Shown here: positions 4,883 through 5,108 of the stretch, piece by piece
How the letters are laid out: the number at the start of each line of letters is the position of its first letter
Position numbering within the stretch: position 1 is the stretch's first letter
The notes under the pieces: generated by a model
Database searches by the model: none
What the model was told of the DNA's origin: nothing
Seen by the model: the letters and a program-made list of their open reading frames with translations, nothing else
DNA from: Methyloceanibacter sp.
GTDB taxonomy: Bacteria > Pseudomonadota > Alphaproteobacteria > Rhizobiales > Methyloligellaceae
Reading direction: 5' to 3'
Length of the DNA stretch: 5,108 nt
Assembly (NCBI GenBank): GCA_022865725.1
Contig: JALHTP010000049.1
Span: 1-5,108, forward strand
Translations under genes and position numbers: made by a program

Positions 4883-5108
4883 CTAGCTGTTGCAGGCCTC
4901 TTTGAGAGCCTTGCCCGCGCGGAATTTCGGCACGCGGGAGGCCGGGATCTTCACCTCGGCGCCTGTCCGCGGATTGCGGCCGATAGAGGCTTTGCGTTGC
5001 GCGACCTGGAAATTGCCAAAGCCGACAATCCGCACGGTGTCTCCGCCGCGCAAGGCCTTCTCGATATTCTTGAACGTCGCGTCCACGGCTTTCTCGGCCG
5101 CATCCTTC
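4883..5108 (-). CDS. hup: HU family DNA-binding protein (5' end beyond the window)
   Basis: HU is a small dimeric histone-like protein that bends and compacts DNA in the nucleoid. The visible 74 codons begin K-D-A-A-E-K-A-V-D, the usual end of helix 1 and start of helix 2, so about 18 N-terminal residues lie outside the window (family length about 90-95 aa). Conserved features are GFGNFQV (saddle region), the DNA-binding beta arm with the intercalating proline in GRNPRTG, and VPKFRAGKALKEA near the end. The C-terminus is CNS instead of the common VN. A GTG at 5086 could be mistaken for a start but is an internal valine codon. In related genomes lon usually lies just upstream of hup, which would be outside this window. 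Confidence 0.96.
   Translation of the reverse strand, partial: KDAAEKAVDATFKNIEKALRGGDTVRIVGFGNFQVAQRKASIGRNPRTGAEVKIPASRVPKFRAGKALKEACNS

Noticed and set aside
1..5108. CRISPR array, insertion sequence, phage or defence-system genes
   Set aside because: No regularly spaced repeats, transposase or integrase motifs, or terminal inverted repeats were seen; the window is a chromosomal housekeeping locus.

Overview
The window is a GC-rich stretch in which every supported gene lies on the minus strand, so it reads from the high-coordinate end to the low end. The order hup (HU) – tRNA-Val – tRNA-Asp – nuoA-nuoB-nuoC-nuoD is typical of alphaproteobacteria. The NuoB, NuoC and NuoD sequences look like the alphaproteobacterial/mitochondrial type, so a member of the Hyphomicrobiales (Rhizobiales) or a near relative is the best guess. 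The species cannot be named from this window.

Layout in transcription order. (1) 5108-4883: the C-terminal three quarters of an HU-family nucleoid protein, followed by one or two candidate intrinsic terminators. (2) 4762-4687: tRNA-Val(UAC), then after 41 nt a secreted Sel1-repeat protein (4645-3926) with a perfect Shine-Dalgarno sequence. (3) 3925-3770: a spacer with a possible weak terminator hairpin, a strong bulged hairpin and a sigma70-like promoter. (4) 3769-3693: tRNA-Asp(GUC), then after 33 nt the start of a complex I operon: nuoA, nuoB, nuoC, two extra genes, nuoD and the first codons of the next gene (probably nuoE), which runs off the window.

The most notable feature is the insertion between nuoC and nuoD. 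In the usual order nuoC is followed directly by nuoD. Here there is first a 152-residue hot-dog-fold thioesterase closely resembling fluoroacetyl-CoA thioesterase FlK, with the catalytic Thr/Glu/His set in place. It is followed by a 121-residue, roughly three-helix membrane protein that I do not recognise. Both are joined by ATGA start/stop overlaps, and the membrane gene ends 17 bp before nuoD, so they appear to be co-translated with the complex I subunits. This is the best candidate for an undescribed functional association.

NuoA, NuoB, NuoC and NuoD form part of the proton-translocating NADH:quinone oxidoreductase: NuoA in the membrane arm, and NuoB, NuoC and NuoD in the connecting module that holds cluster N2 and the quinone site. 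Most other long open frames are antisense or out-of-frame shadows of these high-GC genes.
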